The notes beneath the pieces were generated by a model. The model saw nothing but the letters and a program-made list of their open reading frames with translations. It was not told where the DNA came from and ran no database searches. A stretch of DNA of 64,000 nt from Anniella stebbinsi (lineage: Eukaryota; Chordata; Lepidosauria; Squamata; Anniellidae): assembly GCA_029215795.1 (NCBI GenBank), contig JARDYH010000003.1, forward strand, positions 18,640,001 to 18,704,000. Reading direction: 5' to 3'. The translations under genes and the position numbers were made by a program. Shown one piece after another: positions 60,041-64,000 of this stretch (positions within the stretch are counted from its first letter, which is position 1; the number at the start of each line of letters is the position of its first letter).

Positions 60041-60529
60041 AAAAATGACTGAAACCAGAGACTGATCCACTAATCTCTATCCTCAATATCTGATGAAGTA
60101 GACTCCGTCTTATGCCACAACAAATATATTGGTTTTAAAAGTAGCACAAGGCCCTTTGTTGCCCTCACGACTTTGTCTACTCGTCCATCCTCCTCCAAGA
60201 AAAAGAGAGGGAGAGCAGGGGAGTGAGTGGCAGTGAGGACTTGCTGCCACCCACTCACTTTTCCCTCTCCCTCTGGATACTGGCAGAATTGGGCCCAGGC
60301 TGGAGCCAATCTTCAACTCACCACCCAGAGGGACAGGGCAAGCAAGAAAGGTGATGGCTGCTTCTCTTCCTCTTTCCATTACTGCTTGCTTGCCCTCTCA
60401 GTCAGGAGGGAATAGGTGAGCAAGTACATCCTGGCACTGACAAAGAAGAGCAGTGGGCCCTCTGCTTAGGCACAGAGCTCAACAGGTGCCCAACCATATC
60501 GACCGCCGATGTTGCTTGCAGGGATAGGC

Positions 60530-60641
60530 AACTTGATGCCCTCCGGATGTTTTAGACTACAACTACCATCAGTTCCAGCCACCATGTCTGAGGGGAATGA
60601 GATTATGAGAGCTGTAGTTCAAAACATTTGGAGGGCACCAG
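60530..60641. repeat. Dispersed inverted-repeat family, copy
   Basis: CAACTTGATGCCCTCCGGAT, GTTTTAGACTACAACTACCA, and the inverse half GAGAGCTGTAGTTCAAAACA with TTTGGAGGGCACCAG. Confidence 0.65.
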
Positions 60642-60660
60642 TTTGCCCTTTAGAAATTCA

Positions 60661-60852
<192 letters not shown>

Positions 60853-61947
60853 CTAAATGACACATTCCCACCAATGGGGGGACACAGTGTTAGAAAGCAT
60901 GCAAAAAAACTTCAAAAAAAGTCTGTTACAAGAAAGAACATGATCCTCTCCTGCCTTGAAGGAACCCTCCTGAGCACTAAGGACTTAAGTCACCTATTGC
61001 AATCCCCATTTACACTGCAGGGTGTGGATGGGGAGGTGCCTTGGCATCCGCCATGCATTACTGGATAGGAATTTGCATCTTCATCTATCATCTCATGCCA
61101 CTGGTTCTAACAATACCTTGTCTTTGTGCATTAAATGACATTAAGAACATCTTGTAGTCTCTTCGGTGACACTTTGTGATGTAGATATCATGCACTAGGG
61201 ACTCATTTTAAACTGGATTGGGGACACAACTGAAGGGTGGATTTAATGTTTAACATCTGAGATGGGCTTTCAGCCATGTGTGAATGAATGCAGCCTAGAA
61301 CAGGCACAGCAGCAGCACCATTACTGCAAATGAAGTACCAAGATTCCTGAGGGCAACCTGAAAGTTGATGGGAAGAAGTGGGACAATGCTGCAGTGTGAA
61401 TACAAGTGTCTGTGGCATTCCCAGTAAGACATGTGGCATTCAAAGACCAAGTTCTGTATCACCTATGACAAGGCCCTAATACTAGTGGATTGCTGTATAT
61501 ATCCTGCATGTGAAAAGTTTTAGTACGCAACAAAGGCTCAGATCTCGCAGTGATAAATAAGCAGCATTCTGGTGCGGCTAGGCCCTGTATCTCCCAAGGG
61601 TGCTTATTCCTCTTTGAGCTCTCTTCTCCATTATGATTTCCACAGCAGGCCTTGCTAAAGGCTTCATTGTTAAGGCAAGGCCAATCGGTTAGGACATAGA
61701 GCAGGGTCTTCTCATAGGTGATCCTTTTGTTATGGGCCCTCCCCAAGGAGGCCCACTTTGGTCTGTCATTGTCTGCCTTTAGAAAATGCGGCAATACTAT
61801 TATCTTTAAACTCCAATTTGCTTTCAGTGCATTTTAATTATGACTTTTGATTAAGCTCAGCGTTGCGCTCAATTGGCATAAGAGCACTATGGGCTGCATT
61901 ACAACGTTATTGAACCTACAATTGTTTAAATAAGAAGAAACACATAC
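60853..61947 (-). other. Intron 14
   Basis: 1,095 nt. No recognised repeat or extra exon. Confidence 0.6.
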
Positions 61948-62155
61948 CTGAAACACAGTGAGCAGTGACTGGGGAAAGTTGTCAAATGTGCTTCGCCTGG
62001 TTTGCATCTCATCGAAGTTAAACTTGCCTCCAAAGAGCTGCATCCCTAGGAGGGAGAAGATGATGATGAAGAGGAAGAGGAGCAGCAGCAGGGAGGCAAT
62101 GGAGCGCACGGAGTTGAGCAGGGAAGCCACCAAATTACTCAGCGAGTTCCAGTAC
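61948..62155 (-). CDS. CACNA1C: CACNA1C exon 14: domain II S4-S5 linker, S5 and pore turret
   Basis: Seen: 208 nt. The acceptor is a CCCCAG and the donor GTATGTG. The first base completes a codon from exon 13; then the frame reads [16 protein letters not shown], a strongly hydrophobic S5 segment ([20 protein letters not shown]), GGKFNFDEM, and the start of the pore helix ([13 protein letters not shown]). Known: S5 lines the outside of the pore module, and the S4-S5 linker couples voltage-sensor movement to the gate. The peptide is essentially the vertebrate Cav1.2 sequence. It is the most 5' exon in the window; exon 13, which would encode II S4, is not seen upstream. Confidence 0.97.
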
Positions 62156-62689
62156 CTGGGGAGCCAAAAGAGAGAGGCTTAAATTTCCTTGGTGTAAAGC
62201 AGGTGCTTTTTGCCTGCATCAGGTATCACATTCAGGAAGGCTGCCTGATGTCTATAAACATGCCTTTTCCCAACAGCCTGTCAAGGAATGAATCAGTCAT
62301 GCACGACTTTACAGGCACACGTGTAAAACACACAAATCCTCCCCCATTTCTACATCTTGCATGCCTGGAAGATTACTTAAAAAAAAAAAAAGCAAGCACA
62401 CCACTTATCAGTATGCAGCGATTAGTAGGTGCTGCTTCAATGGATTATATTCTAGCCAACCTCATTACAACACTCACAGCTGTTCAAAGTAAACCAGAAT
62501 ACCTCACTCCAGAGAATGGCTCAGTAAGAACTGACAAGAACAGATGGAACAACAGACTGGAATCAAAGGCTTTGTATGTGCTCCTTGGATGGAGGGGCCA
62601 GCCATCTTGCTTTCTGGGAAACTGATGTAGAACCACCCTAATATTTATACTGGGGCAAATGTACTCTTAGAATATTAATTCACACAAAC

Positions 62690-63060
62690 TTCCAGCCCTT
62701 TTGCAATGTATTCATCTATTTAAACATTTATATTCCATCTGTTAACTGAAATTAGCAAGGCACCTAAAAATGAAAACAATAAAAAGAGTACAAATCCATA
62801 AAAATCCTAAAGACAGTCAATAAAACAGCACTAGAACAGCAGGATAAAACACAGCACAATAAAACCCAACAGCATCTAAAACAGGAGGCAGCTAAAACTC
62901 ATCAATTAACATTCATTAAAAGCCTGGTTAAAGAGAAAATCTTAATCTGGTGCCTAATACGTATAACACAAAGCATCCAAAACTGGGTGTCACTCCTGAA
63001 AAGGTCCCATCTTCAGCCAGCAAGTGCTTGAACTTAATAGGTGAGAGGGAGAACTCAGAG
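62690..63060 (-). mobile_element. Degenerate LINE 3' fragment (reverse)
   Basis: TTTATATTCCATCTGTTAAC, a long A-rich stretch with AATAAAAC-type units, then AAGCCTGGTTAAAGAGAAAA and GGTGCCTAATACGTATAACA. Same order as the reversed 26500-26780 segment. Confidence 0.5.
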
Positions 63061-63589
63061 CAGGGCTTATGATGATGATCTCAAAAATTGGACAGGTTCA
63101 TAATGGTAACTTTTTGTGTTATGAAGTGGATTTTGTCACAAAGAAGCTCATCTTATTAAGACAGGCATTTCCTGCCTATGCTATATTTGTGAAATTGGCC
63201 CAAAATCGCTTCACTGATTAAGCAAGCCACCATCTTTGCTGAATCCTAAAAATTACTTCAGATTCTGAAACTGCTGGAGAAAAAGAGGGACAATGGGTAC
63301 CTCACCATCATTTCCTCTGCAAAATCTGCACCTTTCTTACCCAAGGTATCTACCTTCTTCATTATTTCTATGCATCCCTACATTCGAGTTTTGGGTAGTG
63401 CTGAGCAGTAGCAAGCCAACACTTTCCTTTATTCCTGGTAACTTGTGAGTCGCTAGGACTATTAGCAGTGTCACCCAATTGACTTATCAGTGCATGAACT
63501 TCATATCTGTTGGCACTATGCACAGGAAGACAGGGAGCATCACTGGGAGGTTTTGATCAAGGAGCACTCATTTTTAGCCAAAGGAACAC

Positions 63590-63735
63590 AAAAACTGCCT
63601 TATACTGAGTCAGCCCATACTGACTGGCAGCAGCTTTCTAGGGTTTCAGGATGGATTTTCTAGCCTACCTGGAGATGCCCAGGATCAAATCTGGAACATT
63701 CTGCACCACTGAGTTATGGTTCACTGCTGTGGTTA
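63590..63735 (-). mobile_element. tRNA-derived SINE (reverse orientation)
   Basis: CTGCCTTATACTGAGTCAGC, GACTGGCAGCAGCTTTCTAG, TACCTGGAGATGCCCAGGAT and CACCACTGAGTTATGG reproduce, in reverse, the SINE body and its A-box region. Confidence 0.65.
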
Positions 63736-64000
63736 AATTAACCCAATCCACATGGAACTCTCTTCATTCAAAATGTTTCCCATGCAGTTTCCCATGTTAT
63801 GTGCAATATCAGCAACAAACACACTACTGAGGCAAAACAACACCACTCCTTTGTCTTAAGTTTGCCATTGAGGATGATTTTTCCTATGAATTTACAGGTG
63901 ATATCTCAGAATGTACTTCATAGACTTCACCACAGGTTCACAAAAAACAACTACATATTTTATCAGGTGTATCAATTCTCCATGACAATCAGAGAGTATC

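Larger units (their letters stand above)
62156..64000 (-). other. Part of intron 13
   Basis: No exon encoding II S4 (exon 13) is visible. It holds a LINE tail (62690-63060) and a reversed SINE (63590-63735). The rest shows nothing recognised. Confidence 0.6.

Noticed and set aside
62156..64000. Possible exon 13 upstream of exon 14
   Set aside because: No II S4-like arginine-rich frame with a donor leaving the right phase was found.

Overview
This is vertebrate nuclear DNA, almost certainly from a squamate reptile (lizard). It holds one recognisable gene, on the minus strand: CACNA1C, encoding the pore-forming alpha-1C subunit of the L-type calcium channel Cav1.2. Nineteen coding exons are present, matching exons 14 to 32 of the mammalian gene. 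They run from the domain II S4-S5 linker (exon 14, near 62.1 kb) to the two alternative domain IV S3 exons (31 and 32, near 2.3 and 1.6 kb). All have canonical AG/GT borders, and their phases chain into one open frame. Coding sequence totals about 2.16 kb, roughly 3.4% of the window. The promoter, exons 1-13 and exons 33 onward lie outside.

Gene layout on the minus strand, from high to low coordinates: II S5 and the domain II filter glutamate (exons 14-15); II S6 and the cytoplasmic II-III loop (16-19); III S1 (20); two alternative III S2 exons (21/22, 60 nt each); III S3 (23); III S4 voltage sensor (24); III S5 (25); III turret, filter glutamate and S6 (26-28); III-IV linker with IV S1-S2 (29-30); two alternative IV S3 exons (31/32, 84 nt each). 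CACNA1C is favoured over CACNA1D, S and F because of the exon 31 and 32 peptides ([31 protein letters not shown]) and the II-III loop ([31 protein letters not shown]).

Introns make up about 97% of the window and carry squamate-type repeats: CR1 and L2-like LINE remnants, tRNA-derived SINEs, a probable solo LTR with a decayed 5-bp target duplication (15283-16433), an R4/Dong-like LINE fragment lying in TAA repeats, several families of short inverted-repeat DNA elements, and microsatellites. No independent gene or RNA gene is supported inside the introns.

The most unusual object is a 1,846-bp GC- and CpG-rich element at 51844-53689 in intron 18. It is bounded by inverted termini and a perfect 8-bp target duplication (AGAAATAG), the signature of a non-autonomous hAT transposon. 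Inside are five tandem, near-perfect palindromes of about 180-191 bp, alternating with G-rich spacers. Second in interest are a CR1 inserted exactly into the B box of a SINE, and the long pyrimidine-rich intronic tracts (transcript strand) around exons 31 and 32.
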